64,000 bases of DNA from an uncultured Paracoccaceae bacterium (lineage in GTDB: Bacteria; Pseudomonadota; Alphaproteobacteria; Rhodobacterales; Rhodobacteraceae): assembly GCA_958439195.1 (NCBI GenBank), contig OY288167.1:1-64000 (forward strand), given 5' to 3'. The notes under the pieces were generated by a model. It was given only the letters and a program-made list of their open reading frames with translations. It ran no database searches and was not told where the DNA came from. This document shows positions 42,884-51,903 of the stretch, piece by piece (positions within the stretch are counted from its first letter, which is position 1; every line of letters starts with the position of its first letter). A program made the position numbers and the translations under genes.

Positions 42884-43399
42884 GTGACGAAAACTTGGGT
42901 CATTGCCGGTGTATTGATGATCCAGGCGCTGTGCGCCGTGTTCTTTGTTTTTGATATCGTGTCATCGCTTTTGGGTATTTATACGCCGCCTTTGCCCTGG
43001 GAAGTGCGTGAGGTGATGGAAGTGGGCGCGGCGCTTGGCCTGTTTCTTGGGGTGCTGCTTGGGGCTGTTCTGCTGCGCAGCGTGTTGCAGGAGCGGAACG
43101 TGGCGCAGGAACGGCTGCGGCGCGCGTCCGGGGCGTTCATGGACCTGCTGGAAGAGCGGTTTCTGGAATGGGCCTTGACCCCGGCCGAGCGGGATGTGGC
43201 GCTGTTTGCCATCAAGGGCATGTCGACATCCGAGATTGCGACCTTGCGGGCCACATCCGAGGGCACGGTCAAGGCGCAGACCAATGCGATCTATCGCAAG
43301 GCGGGGGTAAGCGGGCGGCCACAGTTGCTGTCGCTGTTCATCGACGATCTGATGCGGGATGATGTCACGGACCAGATCAGGCCGAAATCGGCGGCGTGA
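42884..43399 (+). CDS. Membrane-anchored LuxR-type HTH regulator
   Basis: A 171-residue protein with two N-terminal membrane helices (about residues 4-24 and 43-66), a short linker (QERNVAQERLRRAS) and a C-terminal LuxR/GerE helix-turn-helix (LTPAERDVALFAIKGMSTSEIATLRATSEGTVKAQTNAIYRKAG). No receiver or ligand-binding domain is present. GTG 42884 has AGGTG six bases upstream; GTG 42875 is an alternative adding three residues. It lies 43 bases after the second PepSY-like gene, so it may sense envelope state and control this cluster; that is an inference from position. Confidence 0.82.
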   Translation: MTKTWVIAGVLMIQALCAVFFVFDIVSSLLGIYTPPLPWEVREVMEVGAALGLFLGVLLGAVLLRSVLQERNVAQERLRRASGAFMDLLEERFLEWALTPAERDVALFAIKGMSTSEIATLRATSEGTVKAQTNAIYRKAGVSGRPQLLSLFIDDLMRDDVTDQIRPKSAA

Positions 43400-43433
43400 C
43401 GGATTCAGTCGGCTGCTTTAGTCGGCGACAGGG

Positions 43434-43814
43434 TCAGTCGGCGGGCAGATCGACGGCATAATCCTTGAGGATTGACAGCGGGACTATATCCAGAGTGCGG
43501 ATATGGGTGGCGGCAAGGCGGACCTTGGGGGCCGCGCCTTCCTCATGCGCCTGATAGAAGCGGGCGGCGCAGAGGCACCAGTGATCGCCCGGTTTGAGGC
43601 CCGCAAATCCGTATTCGGGGCGCGGGGTGGACAGGTCGTTGCCCAGATATTTCGACAGGGCAAGAAACTCTTCGGTCATTTCGGCGCACACGGTGTGGCG
43701 GCCTGTGTCCATTGGCCCTGTGTCGCAACAGCCGTTGCGGAAAAATCCGGTGAGCGGCGCGGTGGAACATGTCTCTAGCGGCAGGCCGAGGACGTTGAGA
43801 GAGGCTTCTTTCAT
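43434..43814 (-). CDS. DUF2237 family protein
   Basis: A 126-residue protein of the DUF2237 family, recognised by SLNVLGLPLETCSTAPLTGFFRNGCC, the CAEMTEEFLALSKYLGNDLSTP stretch and the GDHWCLCAARF segment. Several conserved cysteines suggest metal or redox chemistry, but no function is established. The frame extends upstream to 43988; ATG 43814 (MKEASLN) gives the standard N-terminus. It is convergent with the LuxR-type gene. Confidence 0.9.
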   Translation of the reverse strand: MKEASLNVLGLPLETCSTAPLTGFFRNGCCDTGPMDTGRHTVCAEMTEEFLALSKYLGNDLSTPRPEYGFAGLKPGDHWCLCAARFYQAHEEGAAPKVRLAATHIRTLDIVPLSILKDYAVDLPAD

Positions 43815-44003
43815 GGGGTGCGGCCTTTTCGAATGGGGTGCGGTTCCGGTGGCGCGGCCTTTTGGATTGGCGACAGGGTAACGCATGGCAGGCGGATGTC
43901 GAGTGTGGCGGGGCGGCGCAAGGCCGTGCTGCGCGAGGATTTGCAGGTTACGCGCGGTACGGTAGGGTCGCGGTGATTTGGCGCGCATTGCACGGGTGAT
44001 GAT

Positions 44004-46763
44004 TTGGAAATTGCCATTCTTGGCTTGTTGGTGGTTCTGGCGATTCCCGTTGGGGTGATCGTGCTGTGGGTCCGGGTTGCGCGGCTTTTGCGCGAGACGG
44101 CGGGGTTAACGGCACGGCTGGAGGCAGCGGAGGCGCGGCTGGTGGCGGTGGAGGCCCGGCGCGTGGCGGATGGCAGGACCGAGGGCGCGGCGGGGCCGTG
44201 GCAAGTGCGGGCCGAGGCGGCGGCGGATGTGCCAGAGCGGGTGCCTGAGCGGGTGCCAGAGCGGGTGCAGATGCCTGAGGCGATGATCGCTGATGGTGCG
44301 CCGCGTGTTGAGGATGTGCGAACGGGTGAGACATCTGCGTCGGTCTTGGGTGGGCCTGAGACGGGTGGGCCTGAGACGGGTGGGCCGCGCGGGCCGGGTT
44401 TGGTGACGCGGTTCGGTCGCTGGGTCACGGAGAACTGGGTCTATGCGGTGTCGGGCGTGTCGCTGGCCTTGGCGGGCGTGTTTCTGGTGCAATACGGGAT
44501 GGAGCGGGGGTTCCTGCCACCGGCGCTGCGGGTTCTGGCGGCGGTCGGCTTTGGGTTGGGGCTGATCTATCTGGGCGAGCGGGTGCGGCGGCGGTTCGGG
44601 GATGGTGTGGCGTCATCCACCGCCTATCTGCCTTCTGTGTTTTCCGGGGCGGGGTTGGTGTCGATCTTTGCCGCGATCCTTGCGGCGCGGCAGTTGTATG
44701 GGCTGATCGGGCCGGAGGTGACCTTTGCGGCGCTGGTGGCCACGGCGGCGGGGGCGATGGTTCTGGGCTGGTTCCACGGGCCGCTCCTGGCGGCGCTGGG
44801 GTTGGTGGGGGCGACGCTGTCGCCATTTGTGGTGGGCGGCGACGCGGACAATGTGGATTGGTTGCAGGGCTATTTCCTGCTGGTGGGCGCGGTCGGGCTG
44901 GCGGTGGATGCGGTGCGGCGCTGGGCGTGGGTTTCAGGGTTGGCGGTGGGATTGCCGGTGCTGGCGGGGCTGTTGCTGTTTCTGGGCGGCGGCGAGGTGG
45001 AGGCCCTGCTGATGGCGGTGACGGTGCTGGCGCTGTTGGCGGTGGGGATCCCGGCGCTGCGGCTGTTTCCCGATCATGCGGGGCCGACGGTGTTGACGGT
45101 CGCGCTGATCCAGAAGGGCGGGGGGCGGCCGATTTTTCCGGTGCTGCTGGCTTGGGCCACGGTGGGTGTGGCGGTGGGTTTGTTGGTGTGGCTGGTGCCT
45201 GCGCCGGGGTGGGGGCTGTTGCCATTCATCCTGTTGGCGGGGTTGGGGATCGGTCTGGCGCTGTGGGTTGGGGGCGCGCCGGGGCTGCATGACCTGCCGC
45301 TTTTGCCCGCGGCGGGGTTCGTGGCGTTGGTTGCGATGGCACCGGAGCAGGGGACGGAACTGTTCTGGCGGTTCCGGGATGCGGCGATTGACCTGCGCCC
45401 ACCAGAAACGGCAGCGCCCTGGACGGTGACATGGTTGATGGTGCTGGCGGCGGGGTTGTCGGTGGCGCTGGCCTGGCGCGCGAAGCGGGGGGCGGTGCAT
45501 CCGGTGGTCCTGTCGATTGCGGCGGCGTTGGTGGCCCCTGTCACGGCGTTGGTGTTGGAACTGGTGTGGCCGGTGTCGGCGGTGGTGGGGGCCTATCCTT
45601 GGGCGTTGCAGGTGATGGCGCTGGCGGGGCTGATGGTGGCGTTGGCGGTGCGCTTTGCGCGGTGGGATGCGGGGGAGTTGCGGCGGGCGGCGCATTTTGT
45701 GCTTTCGGCGCTGTCGTTGATTGCGCTGGCGTTGTTCCTGATCCTGTCGCATGCGGCGCTGTCCTTGGGGCTGGCGGTGCTGGTGGCGGTGGCGGCGGGG
45801 TTGGACCGGCGGCTGCGGCTGCCGGAAATGGCGTTGGCGGTTCAGGCGGGGGTGATGCTGCTGGGCTGGCGGATGGCGATCGATCCGGGGTTGGTCTGGG
45901 CCTTTGATGCGCCGTTGATGGCGGCGGTGGCGGCCTATGTCGGGCCGCTGATCGGGCTGGGGGCGGCGTTGTGGCTGTTGCCACGCGCGGGGCGTGATGC
46001 GGCGCGGGCCTTTGCGGAAAGCGGGATTGCGCTGGCGCTGGTGTTGTTGGCGGATGTGTTGATCTTTCGCTGGTTGGCGGGGGGAACGGGGCGGATGCCG
46101 CCCGAGGCGCATTGGGCGGCGGCATTGCTGGTGTTGCCGTGGTTGGTGATGGCGCTGGTGCAACTGTATCGGGTCAAGCTGGGCGGGCGGCTGGCGGTGC
46201 TGCGCTATGGGTTGGCGGGCGTGGCGGGGGTGATCTGGGGGCTGGGGGCGCTGGTCACTGTGACGGTGCTGAACCCGGTGCCGACGGGCGATGCGGTGCG
46301 GGGGCCGCTGGTTCTGGATTCGCTGTTCGTGGCCTATGGTTTAGCGGGTGGGGTGATCCTGCTGGCGCGGCGGTGGTTGGGGCATTTGCCGCTGTGGCTG
46401 CGGCGTGGGCTGGACGGGATCGGGGCGGCGCTGGTGGCGATTTATGCGGGGCTGGAGATTCGGCGGTTCTGGCGGGGGGATGACCTGTCGGTGCCGGGGA
46501 CAAGCCAGCCGGAGTTGTATTCCTATACCATCGCGCTGTTGCTGCTGGGGGGTGTGCTGCTGTGGCAGGCGATTGCGCGGTCATCGGTTGGGTTGCGGCG
46601 GGTTGCGTTGGGGTTGATCGGGCTGACGGTGGCGAAGGTGTTTTTGGTGGATGCGGGCGGATTGTCGGGGTTGATGCGGGTGTTTTCCTTTCTTGCGCTG
46701 GGCCTGTCGCTGGCGGGGTTGGCGTGGTTGAACCGTTGGGCGGCGATGCGGGCGACGAAGTGA
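44004..46763 (+). CDS. Large DUF2339 polytopic membrane protein
   Basis: A 919-residue membrane protein of the DUF2339 family. The N-terminal helix (IAILGLLVVLAIPVGVIVLW) is followed by a short coiled coil and a low-complexity hinge with VPERVPERVPERV and GGPETGGPETGGP repeats (about residues 70-135). It then has some 25 or more hydrophobic segments without long soluble domains. TTG 44004 is the likely start, as no in-frame ATG precedes the first helix. Function is unknown; the family is widespread in Proteobacteria and Bacteroidetes. Confidence 0.88.
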   Translation: MEIAILGLLVVLAIPVGVIVLWVRVARLLRETAGLTARLEAAEARLVAVEARRVADGRTEGAAGPWQVRAEAAADVPERVPERVPERVQMPEAMIADGAPRVEDVRTGETSASVLGGPETGGPETGGPRGPGLVTRFGRWVTENWVYAVSGVSLALAGVFLVQYGMERGFLPPALRVLAAVGFGLGLIYLGERVRRRFGDGVASSTAYLPSVFSGAGLVSIFAAILAARQLYGLIGPEVTFAALVATAAGAMVLGWFHGPLLAALGLVGATLSPFVVGGDADNVDWLQGYFLLVGAVGLAVDAVRRWAWVSGLAVGLPVLAGLLLFLGGGEVEALLMAVTVLALLAVGIPALRLFPDHAGPTVLTVALIQKGGGRPIFPVLLAWATVGVAVGLLVWLVPAPGWGLLPFILLAGLGIGLALWVGGAPGLHDLPLLPAAGFVALVAMAPEQGTELFWRFRDAAIDLRPPETAAPWTVTWLMVLAAGLSVALAWRAKRGAVHPVVLSIAAALVAPVTALVLELVWPVSAVVGAYPWALQVMALAGLMVALAVRFARWDAGELRRAAHFVLSALSLIALALFLILSHAALSLGLAVLVAVAAGLDRRLRLPEMALAVQAGVMLLGWRMAIDPGLVWAFDAPLMAAVAAYVGPLIGLGAALWLLPRAGRDAARAFAESGIALALVLLADVLIFRWLAGGTGRMPPEAHWAAALLVLPWLVMALVQLYRVKLGGRLAVLRYGLAGVAGVIWGLGALVTVTVLNPVPTGDAVRGPLVLDSLFVAYGLAGGVILLARRWLGHLPLWLRRGLDGIGAALVAIYAGLEIRRFWRGDDLSVPGTSQPELYSYTIALLLLGGVLLWQAIARSSVGLRRVALGLIGLTVAKVFLVDAGGLSGLMRVFSFLALGLSLAGLAWLNRWAAMRATK

Positions 46764-46958
46764 TCTGCCGCACTGGACCCTTGCGTGGTGCGCGTCTATA
46801 ACGCGCGCCATGATGCAGATATTTGCGATAGATGCCCGAATTAGCTGCCCGGCGCGCTGAGGCGCGGCCGGGAGAACTGCCTGTCGCCTGCGGCCCTGTG
46901 AGCAGCGCCGCGACCCTGCCTGAATGATCGCCCCGAATGATTGCAAGGATTGCCTCGC

Positions 46959-49892
46959 ATGTGCGCCGACACGACTTCTACGCCCGACTATCGTTCCACC
47001 GTTTTCCTGCCCGAAACCGAATTCCCGATGCGCGCGGGGTTGCCGCAGCGGGAACCTGAATGGCTGGACCGTTGGGCGCGGATCGGGATTTATGATCGGC
47101 TGCGGGAGAAGGCCGCGCAGGATAAGGGGGGACGGGTGCCCTTCGTGCTGCATGACGGGCCGCCCTATGCCAACGGGCATCTGCATATCGGCCACGCGCT
47201 GAACAAGATCCTGAAGGATTTCATCGTGCGGTCGCAGCAGATGCTGGGGCGCGATGCGCGCTATGTACCGGGCTGGGATTGCCACGGGTTGCCGATCGAA
47301 TGGAAGATCGAAGAGCAATACCGCGCCAAGGGGTTGAACAAGGATGACGTGGATGTAGTGGCCTTCCGTCAGGAATGCCGCAAGTTCGCGGAGGGCTGGA
47401 TTGATGTGCAGCGCGAGGAGTTCAAGCGGCTGGGGATCACCGGCAACTGGGCCGATCCTTACCTGACGATGGATTACCACGCCGAAGCGGTGATCGCGGA
47501 TGAGTTCATGAAGTTTGTCATGAACGGGTCGCTGTATCAGGGGTCAAAGCCCGTGATGTGGTCGCCGGTGGAGAAAACCGCGCTGGCCGAGGCGGAGGTG
47601 GAGTATCACGATCACACCAGCCATACGATCTGGGTGAAGTTCCCGGTCGTGGCGGCGGCCGATGCGATGTTCACCAAGACGCCCACGGATGTGGTGATCT
47701 GGACCACCACGCCCTGGACCATCCCGCAGAACCGGGCGATCAGCTTTGGGCCTGAGATTGCCTATGGGTTGTATGAGATCATCGGGCGGCCTGCGGACAG
47801 CACGGTGACCATCGGTCAGCGGCTGATCCTGGCGGACAAGCTGGCGGAGGCGGCGTTCACGCAGGCCAAGCTGGCGGGGCCGGAGTTTGTGCGGCGGCTG
47901 TGCGATGTGGCGGCGGGTGATCTGGCGGCGATGGTCTGCGCGCATCCCTTCCGCGGGGTTGAGGGCGGCAATGGGGAGTGGGATTTCGATGTTCCCATGC
48001 TGCCAGGGGATCACGTCACCGATGATGCGGGGACGGGGTTTGTGCATACCGCGCCTTCGCATGGCGATGACGACTATCAGATGGGCCTGAAGTTCGGGCT
48101 GCCGATGACCTATAATGTCGAACCTGATGGCAGCTATCGCGCCGATCTGCCGCTGTTCGGGGGGCAGGCCATTCTGACGCCCGAAGGCAAGGAAGGCCCG
48201 GCGAATGTGTCGGTGATCAAGCAGTTGGCCTATTCCGGCGCGCTGTTTGCCAAGGGCAAGCTGAAGCATTCCTATCCGCATTCGTGGCGGTCGAAGGCGC
48301 CGCTGATCTATCGCAACACCCCGCAATGGTTTGTGGCGATTGACCGGGCGCTGGAGGACGGGATGTCCACCTATGGCGATACGATCCGGCAGCGGGCGCT
48401 GAATTCCATCAACCAGTTGGTGGAATGGACGCCGGTGACGGGGCGCAACCGTCTGCATTCGATGATCGAGGCGCGGCCGGATTGGGTGCTGTCGCGGCAG
48501 CGGGCCTGGGGCGTGCCGCTGACCTGTTTCGTGAAAAAGGGGGCCAAGCCGGATGCGGCGGATTACCTGCTGCGCAACCCGGAGGTGAACGCCCGCATCA
48601 AGGCGGCATTCGAGGCCGAGGGGGCAGATGTCTGGTATGTGGACGGGTTCAAGGAACGGGTGCTTGCGGGCATCGTGAACCCTGATGATTACACGCAGGT
48701 CTTTGACGTGCTGGATGTGTGGTTCGACTCTGGGTCCACCCATGCCTTTGTGCTGCGTGACCGGGCGGATGGGGCGGCGGATGGGATTGCCGATCTGTAC
48801 CTGGAAGGCACAGACCAGCATCGCGGGTGGTTCCATTCATCCATGCTGCAAGCCTGTGGCACCAAGGGGCGTGCGCCTTACCGGGGTGTGCTGACGCATG
48901 GCTTCACGCTGGACGAGAAGGGCATGAAGATGTCCAAATCGTTGGGCAATACGGTGGCCCCGCAAGAGGTGATTGGCGAATATGGTGCCGATATCCTGCG
49001 GTTGTGGGTGGCGCAGTCGGATTACACCATCGACCTGCGGATCGGGAAAGAGATCCTGAAAGGCGTGGCCGACAGCTATCGTCGCTTGCGCAATACGCTG
49101 CGGTTCCTGCTGGGCAATCTGGCGGGGTTCACGGATGCCGAGCGGGTGGATGTGGCGGAGATGCCGGAACTGGAGCAATGGGTGTTGCACCGGCTGGCGG
49201 AGCTGGATGGGGAGGTGCGCGCGGGCTATGCGCGCTATGATTTCCAGGGCGTGTTCCAGAAGCTGTTCACCTTTGCCACGACGGACCTGTCGGCGGTGTA
49301 TTTCGACATCCGCAAGGACAGCCTGTATTGCGATGCGCCTGGCAGCTTGCGGCGGCGGGCGGCGCGAACGGTGCTGGATGCGCTGTTTCATCGGTTGACG
49401 ACGTGGCTGGCGCCGATTCTGGTGTTCACGATGGAGGATGTCTGGCTGTCGCGGTTCCCCGGCGAAGGGGAGTCTGTGCATCTGCATGACATCCCGGAAA
49501 CGCCTGCCGCCTGGCTGAACCCGGCGCTGGCGGCGAAGTGGGAGCGTATCCGCGCGGTGCGGCGTGTGGTGACCGGCGCGCTGGAGGTGCAGCGGACGGC
49601 GAAGGTGATCGGGGCGTCGCTGGAGGCGGACCCGGTGGTGCATGTGGATGCGACGACGGCAGCGATGCTGGAGGGCGTGGATTTTGCCGATCTGTGCATC
49701 ACCAGCGGCATCCGCGTTTCGACCGGGGCGGCACCGGAGGGGGCGTTCACGCTGGCCGATGTGGCGGATGTGGCGGTGGTGTTCCATGAGGCGGCGGGCG
49801 AAAAGTGCGAACGCTGCTGGAAGGTGCTGCCGGATGTCGGCACGCATTCCCATGCGGCGACCTGCGCGCGCTGTGATGAAGCCCTCGGATGA
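46959..49892 (+). CDS. ileS: Isoleucyl-tRNA synthetase
   Basis: A 977-residue class I synthetase. HIGH lies at residues 76-79 (HLHIGHA) and KMSKS at 657-661. The CP1 editing domain lies between (WTTTPWTIPQNRAISFGP, GTGFVHTAPSHGDDDYQ). The C-terminus carries a zinc-binding CERCWKVLPDVG...CARC. Length suits the alphaproteobacterial bacterial-type enzyme. ATG 46959 follows AAGGAT. A DUF3253 gene overlaps its 3' end by 17 bases. The leader contains a small CCCGGC/GCCGGG stem but no T-box. Confidence 0.96.
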   Translation: MCADTTSTPDYRSTVFLPETEFPMRAGLPQREPEWLDRWARIGIYDRLREKAAQDKGGRVPFVLHDGPPYANGHLHIGHALNKILKDFIVRSQQMLGRDARYVPGWDCHGLPIEWKIEEQYRAKGLNKDDVDVVAFRQECRKFAEGWIDVQREEFKRLGITGNWADPYLTMDYHAEAVIADEFMKFVMNGSLYQGSKPVMWSPVEKTALAEAEVEYHDHTSHTIWVKFPVVAAADAMFTKTPTDVVIWTTTPWTIPQNRAISFGPEIAYGLYEIIGRPADSTVTIGQRLILADKLAEAAFTQAKLAGPEFVRRLCDVAAGDLAAMVCAHPFRGVEGGNGEWDFDVPMLPGDHVTDDAGTGFVHTAPSHGDDDYQMGLKFGLPMTYNVEPDGSYRADLPLFGGQAILTPEGKEGPANVSVIKQLAYSGALFAKGKLKHSYPHSWRSKAPLIYRNTPQWFVAIDRALEDGMSTYGDTIRQRALNSINQLVEWTPVTGRNRLHSMIEARPDWVLSRQRAWGVPLTCFVKKGAKPDAADYLLRNPEVNARIKAAFEAEGADVWYVDGFKERVLAGIVNPDDYTQVFDVLDVWFDSGSTHAFVLRDRADGAADGIADLYLEGTDQHRGWFHSSMLQACGTKGRAPYRGVLTHGFTLDEKGMKMSKSLGNTVAPQEVIGEYGADILRLWVAQSDYTIDLRIGKEILKGVADSYRRLRNTLRFLLGNLAGFTDAERVDVAEMPELEQWVLHRLAELDGEVRAGYARYDFQGVFQKLFTFATTDLSAVYFDIRKDSLYCDAPGSLRRRAARTVLDALFHRLTTWLAPILVFTMEDVWLSRFPGEGESVHLHDIPETPAAWLNPALAAKWERIRAVRRVVTGALEVQRTAKVIGASLEADPVVHVDATTAAMLEGVDFADLCITSGIRVSTGAAPEGAFTLADVADVAVVFHEAAGEKCERCWKVLPDVGTHSHAATCARCDEALG

Positions 49893-50112
49893 GGTGATCG
49901 CGGCGGTCCTGACGGACCTTGCATTGCAGCGGGGCAGGGGGAAAACCTTCTGCCCCTCGGACGCGGCCAAGGCGCTGGCGGCGGATTGGCGGCCTTTGAT
50001 GGATGATGTGCGGCGGGTGGCGGCCGGGCATGGCGACGTGGTGGCAACGCAATCGGGGGTGGCGGTTGATCCTGTCACGGCGCGGGGGCCGATCCGGTTG
50101 GGGTTGCGGTAG
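49876..50112 (+). CDS. Small DUF3253 protein
   Basis: A 78-residue protein in another frame overlapping the end of ileS by 17 bases. It begins MKPSDEVIAAVLTDLALQRGRGKTFCPSDAAKAL; the pattern of short helices with CPSDAAR/KAL and a WRPLMDDVRRVA block matches DUF3253, a small winged-helix-like family. GTG 49873 is an alternative start. Overlap with ileS implies translational coupling. No function is known for the family. Confidence 0.82.
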   Translation: MKPSDEVIAAVLTDLALQRGRGKTFCPSDAAKALAADWRPLMDDVRRVAAGHGDVVATQSGVAVDPVTARGPIRLGLR

Positions 50113-50235
50113 GGTATGTGCGCTACGGCCAGATTTTCCGGGTGATAGGGCCAGACGCGGGCGGCGGGCAATCCGGCTTGCCCCTGTCGTGGGGAAGGAC
50201 TAGCCGTTTTGTAACGGTTTCATGACGGGTGCGGC

Positions 50236-51072
50236 GTGACATTCGGCGTCTTTCTGGCGGTTCTGGCGGCGGCGTTCCTGCACGCGCTGTGGAACGCGCT
50301 GATCAAGGTGGGCACGTCCAAGGCGGGCGGGATGGTGATCCTGTCGATTGCCGAAATTCCCATCGGGTTGACGATTGCGCTGTTTTGCCCCTGGCCCAAC
50401 CCCGAGGTGTGGTGGTGGGTGCTGGCATCGGGTTGCACGCATTTCTGCTATAAGTCGTTTCTGGTGTTCGCCTATGAGCGCGGCGATCTGAGCCGGGTTT
50501 ATCCGATTGCGCGGGGGGCGGCGCCGATGGTGGTGGCGCTGGTGGGGGCGTTCACGCTGGCGGATGCGATCAGCACGCGGGAATATCTGGGGATTGCGGT
50601 GCTGGGGGTGGGTATCCTGCTGATGGCGCGCGGGGTGTTCACGCGGGGCGAGGATCGGCGGCTGTTGCCTTTTGCCATCGGGTCGGCCGTTGCTACGGCG
50701 ACCTATACGATGATCGACGGGTTGGGGGCGCGGGTATCGGGCGATGCGGTGGCCTATGTGGCCTGGGTGTTTGTGGCGGATGGGTTGATATTCACCACCG
50801 GGATGCTGTTGTGGAAAGGGTTTGGCATCGTGCCGCGCGATCGGCGGGCCTGGGGGTTGGCGACGTTTGCTTCGGCCGCGTCTTATGGCGCTTATGCGGT
50901 GTCGGTCTGGGCGATGACGGTGGCCCCGCTGGCCGTGGTGGCGGCGCTGCGCGAGACGTCGATCCTGTTTGCGGTGCTGATCGGCTGGCTGGTGTTTGGC
51001 GAGAAGATGGGGACGGAGAAGGCGATTGCGTCCGTGGTCATCGTGGCGGGCGTGGTGCTGACGCGGCTGTGA
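50236..51072 (+). CDS. EamA/DMT-family transporter
   Basis: A 278-residue inner-membrane protein with ten hydrophobic segments in two EamA repeats. It begins FGVFLAVLAAAFLHALWNALIKVG at a GTG start and includes YERGDLSRVYPIARGAAP and PLAVVAALRETSILFAVLIGWLVFGEK, the second-repeat signature. Members export amino acids or metabolites, but specificity cannot be read. The Shine-Dalgarno site is weak. It is convergent with pcs. Confidence 0.88.
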   Translation: MTFGVFLAVLAAAFLHALWNALIKVGTSKAGGMVILSIAEIPIGLTIALFCPWPNPEVWWWVLASGCTHFCYKSFLVFAYERGDLSRVYPIARGAAPMVVALVGAFTLADAISTREYLGIAVLGVGILLMARGVFTRGEDRRLLPFAIGSAVATATYTMIDGLGARVSGDAVAYVAWVFVADGLIFTTGMLLWKGFGIVPRDRRAWGLATFASAASYGAYAVSVWAMTVAPLAVVAALRETSILFAVLIGWLVFGEKMGTEKAIASVVIVAGVVLTRL

Positions 51073-51135
51073 CGCTGCGGGATGACCTGCATGAGCGGCG
51101 CTGTGGTTGTACGCTGTGGCGGGGGTTCAACCTAT

Positions 51136-51153
51136 AATTACGTAAATTACGTA
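51136..51153. repeat. Tandem AT-rich nonamer, copy 2
   Basis: Two identical units of AATTACGTA in direct tandem, each holding the palindrome TTACGTAA. They lie one base from the pcs stop codon, between convergent genes. The second unit of the 41490-41507 element is the same sequence. Confidence 0.45.
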
Positions 51154-51154
51154 A

Positions 51155-51862
51155 TCAGGAAACGCGGTTCACGCTGCGGTCGGGGATGATCTGTTGGGCG
51201 ATCCCGGCGAAGGTCAGGTAAAGCGAGGTGATGACCAGCCCCCAATGCGCCCAGCTTTGCGGGTTGAAATCGACCCATGCGGCCCAGCCTGCGAAGAATA
51301 CCCAACCCAGAGCCATCGGCAGGGTGATGAGCCGCCACCGGGCGGTGCGGACGGGGTGGACGAATTTCAGGTTGCTGAACATGCCCACGGTCAGGGCCAC
51401 CACCACGATCAGGCTGATCCACCAGATCGGGTGCAGGGCGAACAGAACAAGGATCACCATGTTCCAGCAGGCGGGGAAGCCTGCGAAGGATTTGTCCTTT
51501 GTCTTCATCCGGGTATCGGCGAAATAGACAACCGACCCGTAGACGATGGCGATGATGGCGAACCAGCCTGTCCAGCCCGGCAGAAGGCCGGATTTGAACA
51601 GGGCGTAGGCGGGGATGAACACGTAGGTCAGGTAGTCGACGATAAGGTCCATCAACACGCCGTCATAGGTGGGCCAGTTCTTGGTCACGTCATAGCGACG
51701 GGCGAGGGGGCCGTCGATGCCATCGACCAGCAGGGCCACGACCAGCCAGAGGAACATCAAGCTCCACTGTTCCTGGACGGCGGCCAGCATGGCGAACATG
51801 GAAAGGACCGCGCCTGTCGCGGTGAGGAGGTGAACGCCAAGCGCCTTGAAACGAATATCCAT
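51155..51862 (-). CDS. pcs: Phosphatidylcholine synthase
   Basis: A 235-residue inner-membrane CDP-alcohol phosphotransferase making phosphatidylcholine directly from CDP-diacylglycerol and choline. The Pcs-specific motif DG-x2-AR-x12-G-x3-D-x3-D is exact in DGPLARRYDVTKNWPTYDGV followed by LMDLIVD (about residues 50-76). About eight hydrophobic segments are present. Such enzymes occur in host-associated and marine alphaproteobacteria, and the gene implies phosphatidylcholine in the membrane and a choline supply. It is separated from xerC by 41 bases on the same strand. Confidence 0.93.
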   Translation of the reverse strand: MDIRFKALGVHLLTATGAVLSMFAMLAAVQEQWSLMFLWLVVALLVDGIDGPLARRYDVTKNWPTYDGVLMDLIVDYLTYVFIPAYALFKSGLLPGWTGWFAIIAIVYGSVVYFADTRMKTKDKSFAGFPACWNMVILVLFALHPIWWISLIVVVALTVGMFSNLKFVHPVRTARWRLITLPMALGWVFFAGWAAWVDFNPQSWAHWGLVITSLYLTFAGIAQQIIPDRSVNRVS

Positions 51863-51903
51863 AGGTTTGGTTTGCCCCGAAAACGCCCTTGGTGCAATTC
51901 CTG

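Noticed and set aside
46764..46958. T-box or other riboswitch before ileS
   Set aside because: No T-box sequence or specifier-loop structure is visible; only a 6-bp CCCGGC/GCCGGG stem is present.
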